Assembly (NCBI GenBank): GCA_024742695.1
Contig: JANSXY010000033.1
Coordinates: 1-37,978, forward strand
Origin: Paracoccaceae bacterium
GTDB taxonomy: Bacteria > Pseudomonadota > Alphaproteobacteria > Rhodobacterales > Rhodobacteraceae
Length of the DNA: 37,978 nucleotides
Reading direction: 5' to 3'
Below, piece by piece: positions 16,729-25,167 of the stretch. The notes beneath the pieces were generated by a model. The model was given only the letters and a program-made list of their open reading frames with translations. It was not told where the DNA came from and ran no database searches. Both the position numbers and the translations under genes were made by a program. The first letter of the stretch is position 1; every line of letters starts with the position of its first letter.

Positions 16729-17169
16729 TCAGCGCAGGCCGGTTTCCTCCAGCAAGCCCAGCCGTTTCGCCTCGTAGTAGTAGCCGCGCCGGTACCAGCC
16801 GATCGCGCCCTCGGGATCGCCGCGCGCCACCAGCCAGGCGCCGCGCAGGTAGCGCGCGCCGAAGCGCAGGTTGGTATCGGCGTCCAGAAGCGCCTCGGGC
16901 GGGCCGCGATGGCCCATCGTCGCGGCGGTCTGCGGATGGATCTGCATCAGGCCCCAGTAGGGGCCGTTGCGCGCCGCCGGGTTGAAGGTGCTTTCCTCGC
17001 GCACCACGCGGGTCAGCAGGCTTTCGGGAATCTCGTAGCGCGCCGCCCATTTCCCGATCAGCCGCTGCACCTCCGCCGGCCCGGTGGGTTCGGCCTCGCG
17101 CGGCGCGGGCGGTGCCGCGCAGGCGGCCAGCAACACGGTCCCCAGCAACAACGTCCGGCGCAGGATCAT
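16729..17169 (-). CDS. Lytic transglycosylase (SLT domain) lipoprotein
   Basis: A 146-residue peptidoglycan lytic transglycosylase. A short lipoprotein signal (residues 1-17) ends in the lipobox LLAAC with Cys17 as the lipid anchor. The SLT domain starts about residue 38: YEIPESLLTRVVREESTFNPAARNGPYWGLMQIHPQTA contains the catalytic Glu in the REES segment and the GLMQI motif, then TNLRFGARYLRGAW. It cleaves murein glycan strands to 1,6-anhydro products in the periplasm. It follows ptsP on the same strand, with a hairpin (17217-17237) between them, so it may be transcribed separately. Confidence 0.92.
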   Translation of the reverse strand: MILRRTLLLGTVLLAACAAPPAPREAEPTGPAEVQRLIGKWAARYEIPESLLTRVVREESTFNPAARNGPYWGLMQIHPQTAATMGHRGPPEALLDADTNLRFGARYLRGAWLVARGDPEGAIGWYRRGYYYEAKRLGLLEETGLR

Positions 17170-17216
17170 GGTCTCTTCCCTTCGTCCGTTTTGGTCCGGA
17201 AATATCCCACGGGGGT

Positions 17217-17237
17217 GCGGGGGTGTGAAACCCCCGC
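17217..17237 (-). terminator. Terminator after ptsP
   Basis: GCGGGGGT, loop GTGAA, ACCCCCGC: a perfect 8-bp stem 26 bases beyond the ptsP stop. Read on the minus strand it is followed after some bases by GGGATATTT. No strong T tract is adjacent. Confidence 0.6.
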
Positions 17238-17262
17238 CGCGACGGCATCGGCAACGCGGCGC

Positions 17263-19509
17263 CTAGAGATCCTGGCGCGCCAGCCAGTCCATCAGCGCCG
17301 GGCGCACCGATTGCGCGCCCTCGGCGCGGGCCACGTCGATCACCTGCCGCGCCTCCGAGATCGAAACCCGGCGGATCAGGTGCTTGACCGGCCCGATCGA
17401 GGCCGGCCGCATCGACAGCGCGCGCACCCCCATCGCGGCGAAGGCCAGCGCCTCGACCGGCCGGCCGGCATCCTCGCCGCAGAACGACACCGGCGTGCCG
17501 GTCTCCGCGCAGCGTTCCACGATCGTTTCGATCAGCGACAGGAACGAGACGTTGAGCGTGTCGTAGCGCCGCCGCACCCGCTCGTTCTCACGGTCGGCGG
17601 CGAAGAAGAACTGCTTGAGATCGTTGCCGCCGATCGAGACGAAATCGCACATCTCGAAGAACGCGCGCGGCGCGAAGGCCAGGCTCGGCGTCTCCAGCAT
17701 CGCGCCGATCTCGACCGTCTCGGGCAGGACATGGCCCAGCCGCCGCTCGCGCTCGATCTCGTCCAGCACCGCGGCGCGACCGGCGCGGTATTCCTCCATC
17801 TGCGCGACGAAGGGGAACATCACCGACAGCGGCCTGCCGTTGGCGGCGCGGATCAGCGCCTGCAACTGCATCCGCATGACGCCGGGCTTGTCCAGCCCGA
17901 CGCGGATCGCGCGCCAGCCCATCGCCGGGTTCGGTTCGTCCTGCGGCTTCATGTAGGGCAGAACCTTGTCCGAGCCGATGTCGAGCGTGCGGAACACCAC
18001 CCGCTTGCCGCCCGCGGCATCCATGACCCGCGCGTAAAGCGCGGCCAGCTCGCCGCGCCGCGGCACCTTGTTGCGGATCAGGAACTGCAATTCGGTGCGA
18101 AACAGGCCCACGCCCTCGGCCCCCGACCCGGCGAGCGAGGGCAGGTCGGCCATCAGGCCGGCGTTCATGTGCAAGCCGACGGTGGTGCCGCAATGGCTGG
18201 TCGCGGGCTTGTCGCGCAGGTCGGCGTAGCGTTTCTGCGCGTCCGTCTGCATCGCGATCTTGTCGCGGAACGCGGCGGCGACGGTGTCTTCGGGGCGCAG
18301 GTGCACCACGCCCTGGTCGCCGTCGACAAGGATCGTGTCGCCGTTCAGCGCCTCGGTGGTGATCCGCTCGGCATGGATCACCAGCGGGATCGCCAGCGCC
18401 CGCGCCACGATCGCGGCATGGCTGCCGACCGATCCTTCCTCCAGCACCACGCCCTTGAGCTTGCGGCCGTACTCCAGAAGTTCCGCCGGGCCGATGTTGC
18501 GGGCCACCAGAACCGGGTTTTCCGGCAGTTCGGCGCCGGTGTCGCGGCCCTGCCCGGTCAGCAGCCGCAAGAGCCGGTTCGACAGGTCGTCAAGATCGTG
18601 CAGCCGGTCGCGCAGGTACGGGTCCGAGGCCTGTTCGAGCCGCGCGCGCGCGGTCGACTGTTCCTTTTCCACCGCCGCCTCGGCCGACAGGCCCAGCGCG
18701 ATGTCCTCTTCCATCCGCCGGCGCCAGCCGCGGGAATTGGCGAACATCCGGTAGGTTTCGAGCACCTGCATGTGCTCGGCCGTCGTATCTTCCGCCGCGC
18801 TCATCATCGCGTCGACGGTCTGGCGCAATTCCTCCATCGCCTCGTGCAGCCGCCGGGTTTCGGCCACCGGGTCGTCGCCGACCGGGTTAGTGACCACCAC
18901 GCGCGGCTCGTGCAGCCACACCCGGCCCTCCGCCGTGCCCTCCTGCCCGGTCGCGCCGCGGAACACGACGGGGTTCTGGTGCAGCGGCTGGATGCCTTCG
19001 CCGTCGCCGACGAAGGCGCCAAGCTCGGTCATCTCGGCAAGCACCATCGCGACGACCTCGAGAGCGTAGAGCTCGTCGTCGGAGAACTGCCGCGCCTGTT
19101 TCGACTGGACGACAAGCACGCCCAGCCGCTCGCCCACGCGCTGGATCGGCACACCCAGGAACGAGGAATAGATTTCCTCCCCGGTCTCCGGCATGTAGCG
19201 GAACCCGCGTTCGGAGGGCGCGTTGCCGGTATTGACCGGCACCGCCGATTTCGCGACGCGACCGACAAGCCCCTCGCCCAGCCGCAGCCGGGTCTGGTGG
19301 ACCGAGTCGGGGTTCAGCCCCTCGGTCGCGCACAGTTCCAGCGTCTCCGGATCGCGGAACAGGTAGATCGAACACACCTCGGTGCACATCGAATCCGCGA
19401 TGATATGGGTGATCCGGTCAAGCCGCGCCTGCCCCGCGCCGGGCTCCGCCAGCGTGTCGCGCAGCCGTCTGAGCAGCTTGCGGCTCTCGCTCTCGCTCCG
19501 TTCGGGCAT
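17263..19509 (-). CDS. ptsP: PtsP, enzyme I of the nitrogen phosphotransferase system
   Basis: EI-Ntr: takes phosphate from PEP and passes it to NPr (PtsO) and EIIA-Ntr, a regulatory relay sensing nitrogen and carbon status rather than sugar uptake. The 748 residues begin with a GAF domain (about 20-165: CSIYLFRDPETLELCATEGL, GEGLVGRVA, SSFLGVPIQRVGERLGVLVVQ). The PTS enzyme I part follows, with the phosphorylated His364 in GSVGSHAAIVARALAIPLV, the PEP-binding barrel (GVGLFRTELQFL, RTLDIGSDKVLPYM, NPAMGWRAIRV) and the active-site Cys in PVSFCGEDAGRP. It lies 20 bases downstream of lysC on the same strand, so the two are probably cotranscribed. The phosphate acceptors are not in the window. 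Confidence 0.96.
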   Translation of the reverse strand: MPERSESESRKLLRRLRDTLAEPGAGQARLDRITHIIADSMCTEVCSIYLFRDPETLELCATEGLNPDSVHQTRLRLGEGLVGRVAKSAVPVNTGNAPSERGFRYMPETGEEIYSSFLGVPIQRVGERLGVLVVQSKQARQFSDDELYALEVVAMVLAEMTELGAFVGDGEGIQPLHQNPVVFRGATGQEGTAEGRVWLHEPRVVVTNPVGDDPVAETRRLHEAMEELRQTVDAMMSAAEDTTAEHMQVLETYRMFANSRGWRRRMEEDIALGLSAEAAVEKEQSTARARLEQASDPYLRDRLHDLDDLSNRLLRLLTGQGRDTGAELPENPVLVARNIGPAELLEYGRKLKGVVLEEGSVGSHAAIVARALAIPLVIHAERITTEALNGDTILVDGDQGVVHLRPEDTVAAAFRDKIAMQTDAQKRYADLRDKPATSHCGTTVGLHMNAGLMADLPSLAGSGAEGVGLFRTELQFLIRNKVPRRGELAALYARVMDAAGGKRVVFRTLDIGSDKVLPYMKPQDEPNPAMGWRAIRVGLDKPGVMRMQLQALIRAANGRPLSVMFPFVAQMEEYRAGRAAVLDEIERERRLGHVLPETVEIGAMLETPSLAFAPRAFFEMCDFVSIGGNDLKQFFFAADRENERVRRRYDTLNVSFLSLIETIVERCAETGTPVSFCGEDAGRPVEALAFAAMGVRALSMRPASIGPVKHLIRRVSISEARQVIDVARAEGAQSVRPALMDWLARQDL

Positions 19510-19529
19510 GGCTCCCTGCCGGGCGGTTT

Positions 19530-20792
19530 TCAGTCCGCCTTCTCCAGTTCGAACGCATCATGAAGCGCCTGTACGGCGAGTTCCATGTATTTCCGGTCGA
19601 TCAGAACGGAAATCTTGATCTCGGAGGTCGAGATCACCTTGATGTTGATCCCCTCGGCCGAAAGCGACTGGAACATCCGCGCCGCGACGCCGGCATGGCT
19701 GCGCATGCCGATGCCCACGACCGAGATCTTCGCCACGTCGGTGTCGACGATCAGTTCGTCATAGGCGATCTCGCCGCGCGCCTGCGCGTCCTCCATCGCC
19801 TTGCGCGCGCGCTCGACCTGGTTGACCGGGCAGGAAAAGGTCATGTCGGTCACCGCGCCGGCATGGGCCTCGTCGTAGTCCTTTTCCGAGATGTTCTGCA
19901 CGATCATGTCGACGTTCACGCCGGCCTCGGCCAGCGGCCCGAAGATCGCCGCGGCGATGCCGGGCCGGTCCTCGATGGTGAACAGCGTGATCTTGGCCTC
20001 GTCGCGCGAATAGGCGACGCCGGAGACGACTTTCGATTCCATGATATCCTCCTCGTCGCAGACCAGCGTGCCCGACGCGTCCGTGACGTCCTCGAAGCTC
20101 GACAGCACGCGCAGCGGCACCTTGTAGCGCATCGCCAGTTCGACCGACCGGGTCTGCAGCACCTTGGCGCCGAGCGAGGCCAGTTCCAGCATCTCCTCGT
20201 AGGCGATCCGGTCAAGCTTGCGGGCCTTGGAACTGATCCGGGGATCGGTGGTATAGACCCCGTCGACATCGGTGTAGATGTCGCAGCGCTCCGCCCCGAA
20301 GGCGGCGGCGAAGGCCACCGCGGTGGTGTCCGATCCGCCGCGGCCCAGCGTGGTGATCCGGCCCTCGGGGCTGATGCCCTGGAACCCGGCCACCACGGCG
20401 ACCTTCATGCCCTCGGCGAACTTCTGGTCGATGTTGTCGCGCGGGATGTCGATGAACCGCGCCGCGGCGTGCTGCGCTGTGGTCTGGATCGGCACCTGCC
20501 AGCCCTGCCAGGATCGCGCCGGCACGCCCATCTCCTGCAGGGTCAGCGCCATCAGCCCGGCGGTCACGTTCTCGCCCGAGGCGACGACGGCATCGTATTC
20601 GCGCGCGTCGTAGAACGGCCCGGTCTGTTCCACCCAGCCGACAAGCTCGTTGGTGCGCCCCGCCATGGCCGAGACGATGACGATCACGTCGTAGCCGCGT
20701 TCGGCCTCGGCGCGCACCTTCTCGGCCGCGTTGCGGATCCGGTCGAGATCGGCCACCGAGGTGCCGCCGAATTTCATCACCAGAAGCGGCAT
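19530..20792 (-). CDS. lysC: Aspartate kinase
   Basis: First enzyme of the aspartate pathway to lysine, threonine and methionine; phosphorylates aspartate. The 420-residue product is the monofunctional class with two C-terminal ACT domains for feedback control. The kinase domain opens with LLVMKFGGTSVADLDRI and contains ITTLGRGGSDTTAVAFA and DVDGVYTTDPR. The ACT region (about 260-415) includes TLFTIEDRPGIAAAIFGPLAEAGVNVDMIVQN and VGIGMRSHAGVAARMFQSLSAEGINIKVISTSEIKISVLID. Two start codons are adjacent (GTG at 20795, ATG at 20792); I use the ATG. ptsP follows closely, and thrC of the same pathway lies about 11 kb away. Confidence 0.96.
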   Translation of the reverse strand: MPLLVMKFGGTSVADLDRIRNAAEKVRAEAERGYDVIVIVSAMAGRTNELVGWVEQTGPFYDAREYDAVVASGENVTAGLMALTLQEMGVPARSWQGWQVPIQTTAQHAAARFIDIPRDNIDQKFAEGMKVAVVAGFQGISPEGRITTLGRGGSDTTAVAFAAAFGAERCDIYTDVDGVYTTDPRISSKARKLDRIAYEEMLELASLGAKVLQTRSVELAMRYKVPLRVLSSFEDVTDASGTLVCDEEDIMESKVVSGVAYSRDEAKITLFTIEDRPGIAAAIFGPLAEAGVNVDMIVQNISEKDYDEAHAGAVTDMTFSCPVNQVERARKAMEDAQARGEIAYDELIVDTDVAKISVVGIGMRSHAGVAARMFQSLSAEGINIKVISTSEIKISVLIDRKYMELAVQALHDAFELEKAD

Positions 20793-20867
20793 CACGCCCC
20801 CATCGCCCGCCCGCAGGAAACCGCGCGCGTCATAGGCGAGAGCGCCCGGTCCCGCAAGCCTTTCCGC

Positions 20868-21512
20868 TCAGTAGGGCATGGGCGACCCGTCGTAGGACAG
20901 GAAGCAGCCGGTGGCGGCCATGTCCAGCGCGTCGAACCGCGCCATCAGCCCGGCGACGCAGGTGTCGAGGTCGATATCCGCCTCGGCCCCGCCCATGTCG
21001 GTCCTGACCCAGCCGGGATGGTAGATGCCCACCGCGATCCCCTCGGGTTTGAGGTCGGTGGCGAGGTTGCGGCCCAGGTTCAGCACCGCGGCCTTCGAGG
21101 CGCGGTAGATGTAGCTGCCACCCGGCGCGCGGCTGTGCGAGGCCATCTGCGAAGAGATGATCGCGATCCGCCCGCGACCCGCGCGCAGGGCGGGCAGCAG
21201 CGCCTCGACGGTCAGGAACACGCCGGTGACGTTGACCGCGAAGGTTTCGGCCCACAACTCGGGCGCATAGCCCGCGCCGATCCGGTGGCCCTTGTCCAGA
21301 TAGACGCCGGCATTGCACACCAGCAGGTCGAGCGGCCGGTCGCCCAGCGCCGCGGGCAGGGCGGCGATGGTGGCCGGATCGGCCATGTCGCAGGCGACAA
21401 GCCCCGCCGCCGGGCGGCGGGCGGTGCCGATCACCTCCTCGCCGCGCGCCGCGAAGGCCCGGCAAAGCCCCAGCCCGATGCCCCGGTTCGCCCCGGTGAT
21501 GAGTGTGGTCAT
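20868..21512 (-). CDS. Short-chain dehydrogenase/reductase
   Basis: A 214-residue classical-type SDR. The NAD(P) motif TGANRGIG is at residues 6-13, the CNAG loop at 66-69, the catalytic Ser in IIISSQMAS-like context near 120, and the YxxxK pair at Tyr136/Lys140 (YRASK). Arg32-Arg33 after the second beta strand suggests NADP(H). PGWVRTDMGG follows, as in the C-factor/carbonyl reductase group. The C-terminus is short. Substrate unknown. Upstream of the start is an imperfect hairpin at 21526-21565. Confidence 0.88.
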   Translation of the reverse strand: MTTLITGANRGIGLGLCRAFAARGEEVIGTARRPAAGLVACDMADPATIAALPAALGDRPLDLLVCNAGVYLDKGHRIGAGYAPELWAETFAVNVTGVFLTVEALLPALRAGRGRIAIISSQMASHSRAPGGSYIYRASKAAVLNLGRNLATDLKPEGIAVGIYHPGWVRTDMGGAEADIDLDTCVAGLMARFDALDMAATGCFLSYDGSPMPY

Positions 21513-21525
21513 GGCGGCCTCCCTG

Positions 21526-21565
21526 CTTGCCGGGCCAGCCTACCGCGCAACAGGCCCGGTGCAAG
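21526..21565. other. Inverted repeat upstream of the short-chain dehydrogenase
   Basis: CTTGCCGGGCC (21526-21536) pairs with GGCCCG-GT-GCAAG (21553-21565), leaving a 2-base bulge and a 16-base loop. It lies 14-53 bases upstream of the minus-strand start, between this gene and the prepilin gene. It could be a terminator for the prepilin transcript or a leader structure of the dehydrogenase gene. Confidence 0.35.
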
Positions 21566-21607
21566 GGTGGCGGGACGAACCGGATGGTCGGGTTGCCAGG
21601 TCGACTG

Positions 21608-22258
21608 TCAGGTCGAGAATTTCATCAAGAATTCCAGATCGGTGGTTGCCCCGCCGGCTGCCCCGGCGGCACATCCGGCGGCCGCATCCGATGGCGAAAG
21701 CCCCGGGAATGGGGTGCCGATGCCGCCGACGGACTGTCCGGGCCCGATGCCGACACGGAGTGCGCCATCGCCGAACACGGTCTTGCCCGAGGCGTCCGTC
21801 GGCGCGAGGCGTACGCAGGCTTCCACCGGGATGTCATGCAAGGTCAGGGTTAGGTAATATTCGTATGCGCTGCCCACCCCAAAACCTACCGCAGCCCAGG
21901 AATTCGAGATCACGAGCCCCGTGTCCCACTCGGTCTTCAGTCGCGTCACATCTGCGGGATTGCCCGGATTCCACTGGATCGGCGGATCGGCGATGATCCT
22001 TGCGGGCACCGAACCGGCCGCGACAAGTACATCGCCCGCCGCGCCAAGCCGAGTGTCCGCATCCTGATTGTTCATCAGGGCGCGCGATTCCGCCACGATG
22101 GACGACAACACCCTGACCTGCGCGCTGATCCGCGCATTCAGTGACGCCTGCTGAAAGAACACGATCCCGCCGACGATCAGGCCCAGCGCGACCGAGATGA
22201 ACAGCACCGCCTCGATCAGCGTGACCGCGCGTTGGCGGGGGAAACCGGGTCTGGCCAT
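21608..22258 (-). CDS. Orphan type IVb-like prepilin (PilS/BfpA-type)
   Basis: A 216-residue prepilin-like protein. A short basic leader (MARPGFPRQRA) is followed by VTLIEAVLFISVALGLIVGGIVFFQQ: cleavage after Ala11 would leave Val at +1 and place Glu16 at the essential +5 position. Hydrophobic helix pattern, the FFQQASLNARISAQVRVLSSIVAESRAL continuation and two C-terminal Cys residues (EACVRL and AGCAAG) that could form a disulfide-bounded loop match type IVb pilins. No prepilin peptidase, assembly ATPase or secretin gene is nearby. Parts of the gene use codons unusual for this window (for example CTA, GCA, TTT), hinting at acquisition. The start could be the GTG at 22267 instead. Confidence 0.72.
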   Translation of the reverse strand: MARPGFPRQRAVTLIEAVLFISVALGLIVGGIVFFQQASLNARISAQVRVLSSIVAESRALMNNQDADTRLGAAGDVLVAAGSVPARIIADPPIQWNPGNPADVTRLKTEWDTGLVISNSWAAVGFGVGSAYEYYLTLTLHDIPVEACVRLAPTDASGKTVFGDGALRVGIGPGQSVGGIGTPFPGLSPSDAAAGCAAGAAGGATTDLEFLMKFST

Positions 22259-22360
22259 GTCCTGCACTTGCTACACCTGAACTCGTCACCACCGACCCGG
22301 CCACCCTGCCGCCCGGTTGTCAAAGCCTTACCCGTCCGGCGCGGCCCGGTCAACTTGGCG

Positions 22361-23419
22361 TCAGCCCGGCGGCGCCCATTGCACCGCCGCGATCCGGGGC
22401 GCGCCGGTGGCCAGCATCACCAGCCGGTCGAAACCCAGCGCGATGCCGGCGGCGGGCGGCATGTCGGCCAGCGCGGCCAGGAAATCCTCGTCCAGCGGGT
22501 AGCGGTGGCCGTAGACGCGCTGTTTTTCATCCATCTCGGCGGTGAACCGGCGGCGCTGTTCGGCCGGGTCGGTCAACTCGCCGAAACCGTTCGCCAGTTC
22601 CACCCCGCAGGCGTAAAGCTCGAACCGCTCGGCCAGGCGCGGATCGTCGGGGCAGGGGCGGGCCAGCGCCGCCTCGGCCACCGGGTAGCGATCCAGGAGC
22701 GTGGCGCGGCCATGGCCCAGCGCCGGTTCCACCTTCTCCACCAGTACCCGGCTGAGCATGTCGGACCAGGTATCATCGGGCGCGGTGCGGATGCCCGCCC
22801 CCGCGCAGGCGGCGGCCAGGGCGGCGGCGTCGCCCGCCCCGTCGGGCCGGACCGTCGCCATCAGGTCGAGGCCGGCATGGTGCGCCACCGCCTCGGCCAG
22901 CGGCAGGCGCTCGGGCGCGGCGAAGGGGTCGCATTCCGCGCCGCGCCAGCGCAGCGCCTCCGTGCCCGCCGCCTTGGCCGCCGCGCGCAGAAGCGCCGCG
23001 CAATCTTCCATCAGCGCGGTGTAGTCCGCGCCGGCGCGATACCATTCCAGCATCGTGAATTCCGGGCTGTGCAGCGGCCCGGCCTCGCGGTTGCGCCAGA
23101 CATGGGCGAAGGCGAAGATCCGGTCTTCCCCCGCCGCCAGCAGCTTCTTCATCGCGAATTCCGGCGAGGTGTGCAGGTACATCGGCCGCGCCCGCCCGTC
23201 CGGCCCCAGCGCCTCGGTCGCGAAGCCGTGCAGATGCGCCTCGTTGCCCGGCGAGACCTGCAAGGCGGCCGGGTCGACCTCGGTGAAGCCCTGCGCGCCG
23301 AACCAGCCCCGCAGCGCCGCCTGCACGCGGTTGCGGGCCAGGAGCAGCGGGCGGCGGTCGGCATGGCGGGCGGCGTCCCACCAGGGCGTTGCGTCTGTCT
23401 CGGGTCCGGTGGCCGGCAT
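22361..23419 (-). CDS. epmA: EF-P lysine lysyltransferase EpmA (GenX/PoxA)
   Basis: Class II lysyl-tRNA synthetase paralogue without the anticodon domain; it attaches (R)-beta-lysine to a conserved Lys of elongation factor P. The 352-residue length fits. Motif 2 region: YLHTSPEFAMKKLLAAGEDRIFAFAHVWRNREAGPLHSPEFTMLEWYRA; motif 3: GIALGFDRLVML. I start at the ATG at 23419 (MPATGPETD) because the longer frame would overlap the divergent efp gene start and lacks family support. It is divergent from its substrate gene efp, with 100 bases between the start codons. The beta-lysine-making partner EpmB is not in the window. Confidence 0.94.
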   Translation of the reverse strand: MPATGPETDATPWWDAARHADRRPLLLARNRVQAALRGWFGAQGFTEVDPAALQVSPGNEAHLHGFATEALGPDGRARPMYLHTSPEFAMKKLLAAGEDRIFAFAHVWRNREAGPLHSPEFTMLEWYRAGADYTALMEDCAALLRAAAKAAGTEALRWRGAECDPFAAPERLPLAEAVAHHAGLDLMATVRPDGAGDAAALAAACAGAGIRTAPDDTWSDMLSRVLVEKVEPALGHGRATLLDRYPVAEAALARPCPDDPRLAERFELYACGVELANGFGELTDPAEQRRRFTAEMDEKQRVYGHRYPLDEDFLAALADMPPAAGIALGFDRLVMLATGAPRIAAVQWAPPG

Positions 23420-23519
23420 CGGGGCGCTTTCGTCTGGAAATTCATGACAAAGTGCGATACGCGCGTCGCGATCGGGCGCAGGCCTAGGCCGCGCCATCCA
23501 AAACCGCAAGGATGCATCC

Positions 23520-24086
23520 GTGAAAGTCATCGCCTCGAGCCTTCGCAAGGGCAATGTCGTCGAGCTTGAGGGGAAGCTCTACGTCGTGCTGACCGCCCAG
23601 AACTTCCATCCCGGCAAGGGCACCCCGGTGACCCAGGTCGACATGCGCCGGATCTCGGACGGCGTGAAGGTGTCGGAACGCTGGCGGACGACCGAACAGG
23701 TCGAGCGCGCCCATGTCGAGGAAAAGGAATACGATTTCCTCTACGACGATGGCGAGGGCTACCACTTCATGGAACCCGAGACCTACGAACAGATCACCGT
23801 GTCCGCCGATGTCGTCGGTGACGGCAAGGTGTATCTGCAGGAAGGCATGCGCTGCTACCTCAAGACCTACGACGGCGCCTGCATCGCGATCGAGTTCCCG
23901 CAGAAGATCACCGTCGAGATCACCGAGACCGAGCCGGTGGTGAAGGGCCAGACCGCGTCGTCCTCCTACAAGCCGGCGATGGCCGACAACGGGCTGAGGA
24001 TCATGGTGCCGCCGCATATCGGCGCGGGCACCCGCGTGGTGATCAACACCGACGACAACAGCTACGTCGAGCGCGCCAAGGACTGA
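23520..24086 (+). CDS. efp: Elongation factor P
   Basis: Translation factor that rescues ribosomes stalled at polyproline stretches; binds between the P and E sites. At 188 residues it has the three-domain OB-fold layout ([23 protein letters not shown], then [24 protein letters not shown], then the C-terminal [43 protein letters not shown]). The tip loop HPGKGTP carries Lys33, the residue modified by EpmA. The start is GTG at 23520 with AAGGA seven bases upstream. The pairing with divergent epmA makes the modification nearly certain. Confidence 0.97.
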   Translation: MKVIASSLRKGNVVELEGKLYVVLTAQNFHPGKGTPVTQVDMRRISDGVKVSERWRTTEQVERAHVEEKEYDFLYDDGEGYHFMEPETYEQITVSADVVGDGKVYLQEGMRCYLKTYDGACIAIEFPQKITVEITETEPVVKGQTASSSYKPAMADNGLRIMVPPHIGAGTRVVINTDDNSYVERAKD

Positions 24087-24131
24087 GGTGGCGCGCCCGC
24101 GCCGGCCCGCACGGCGCCGTGAATTGCCAGA

Positions 24132-24159
24132 CGCAGGCGGGTTTGCCAATCTGCCTGCG
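24132..24159 (+). terminator. Possible hairpin downstream of efp
   Basis: CGCAGGC, 14-base loop, GCCTGCG: a perfect 7-bp stem 46 bases beyond the efp stop, without a T tract. The remainder of 24087-24244 holds nothing else I can assign apart from a purine-rich stretch before the next gene. Confidence 0.35.
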
Positions 24160-24244
24160 GCAGCGCCCCGGCGGGGATGACAGCCGGGGGCCCGATGCCG
24201 TGCGGCGGGCCATTCGAGTGAAACGATTTGAGATCGAGGCGGCC

Positions 24245-24643
24245 ATGCACGTCACCACCGGCACCTTCGCGACCCCGCATGCGTCGAAATACGTGCAGCA
24301 GCTGGCCAAGCATTTCGCGCACAAGCTCGACGTGACCCATACGCCGACCGAGGCGACGCTGGCCTTCGATTTCGGCACCGTCCACGCCAGCGCCGATCCC
24401 GAGCGTCTGACCGTGCGGATCGAGCTGAAGGAGCTGTCCTTCGCACCCCGCGCGCGCGATGTCGTCGACAGGCACCTCGCCCGCTTCGCGTTCCGCGAGT
24501 CGTTTCAGCACATGCGCTGGGACGGCGTCGGGCGCCCCAGCCTGCCGCGTCGCGCGCTGGGCAAGCTGGTGCGCGCCGCGAAACGTCTGCGCGCCACGGC
24601 GCGCGGAGGTGGCGGGTCGGCGCCGAAAGGGAGCGGGCGGTAG
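24245..24643 (+). CDS. DUF2218 family protein
   Basis: A 132-residue protein matching the DUF2218 form: HASKYVQQLAKHFAHKLDVTHTPTEATLAFDFGTVHASADPERLTVRIE, ending with LARFAFRESFQHMRW. Members are small cytoplasmic proteins in Proteobacteria and Actinobacteria, often found near siderophore genes, but no such genes are here. Roughly 40 residues after the conserved domain are basic and low in complexity (RRALGKLVRAAKRLRATARGG), a tail that could touch nucleic acid or membrane. The ATG at 24245 follows GAGG. Function unknown. Confidence 0.8.
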   Translation: MHVTTGTFATPHASKYVQQLAKHFAHKLDVTHTPTEATLAFDFGTVHASADPERLTVRIELKELSFAPRARDVVDRHLARFAFRESFQHMRWDGVGRPSLPRRALGKLVRAAKRLRATARGGGGSAPKGSGR

Positions 24644-24650
24644 CGCCCGC
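24633..24650. terminator. Hairpin between DUF2218 and DUF1178 genes
   Basis: GCGGGCG, loop GTAG (which contains the DUF2218 stop codon), CGCCCGC: a perfect 7-bp stem between two convergent genes. No T tract. Confidence 0.45.
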
Positions 24651-24658
24651 CCGCCGCG

Positions 24659-25093
24659 TCAGTTGCTCTTGCCGGTCGGCCGGAACGGCAGCGGCGCGAC
24701 AGGAACGCCGTCCTCGATAAGGCTTCTGGCCTCGTCCGGCTTCGCCTCGCCCCAGATCGCCCGGTGTTCCGTCGCGCCCTCGTGCATCTCGCGCGCCAGC
24801 CGCGCGAAATCGCCGCCGACGTAGTCGGAGTTCTGCTCCACGTGCCGTTTCAGTTCGGCGATCTTGCGTTCGAGTTCGGTGGTGGGCGTGGCCAGCGGGC
24901 GGGCCTCGGCTGCCGCCTCCGCCTTCGGCGCGGCCTTGACCGAGGGCGCCATCAGCGCCTTGTCCACCTTGCCCGAACCGCAGATCGCGCAGGTGACCAT
25001 CCCCGCCGCCGCCAGCTTGTCGAAGGCTTCGGCGGACTGGAACCAGCTTTCGAACCTGTGGTCCTGCGCACAGCGCAGCGCGTAGCGGATCAT
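24659..25093 (-). CDS. DUF1178 family zinc-ribbon-like protein
   Basis: A 144-residue protein of the DUF1178 family, common in Alpha- and Betaproteobacteria. The N-terminus MIRYALRCAQDHRFESWFQSAEAFDKLAAAGMVTCAICGSGKVDKALMAP has Cys8 and the CAIC pair, a likely zinc ribbon. The middle is Ala/Lys-rich and flexible. The C-terminal half has the conserved VEQNSDYVGGDFARLAREMHEGATEHRAIWGEA and EEGV-like IEDGVPVAPLPF. The start at 25093 (rather than an upstream in-frame codon) gives the family N-terminus with GAGGTG upstream. Molecular function unknown. Confidence 0.88.
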   Translation of the reverse strand: MIRYALRCAQDHRFESWFQSAEAFDKLAAAGMVTCAICGSGKVDKALMAPSVKAAPKAEAAAEARPLATPTTELERKIAELKRHVEQNSDYVGGDFARLAREMHEGATEHRAIWGEAKPDEARSLIEDGVPVAPLPFRPTGKSN

Positions 25094-25167
25094 CTTGGTC
25101 GCACCTCGTGGCACACCGGCCCAAACGAAGCCGGGCGATCCATCAAGTATTCAGCGGTACGGTAAAA

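Noticed and set aside
22295-22323. Sigma-70 promoter for the prepilin gene from a minus-strand TTGACA at 22323-22318
   Set aside because: No acceptable -10 sequence occurs at 16-18 bases from it.
23420-23554. 45-residue N-terminal extension of EpmA
   Set aside because: It would overlap the divergent efp start and shows no family similarity.
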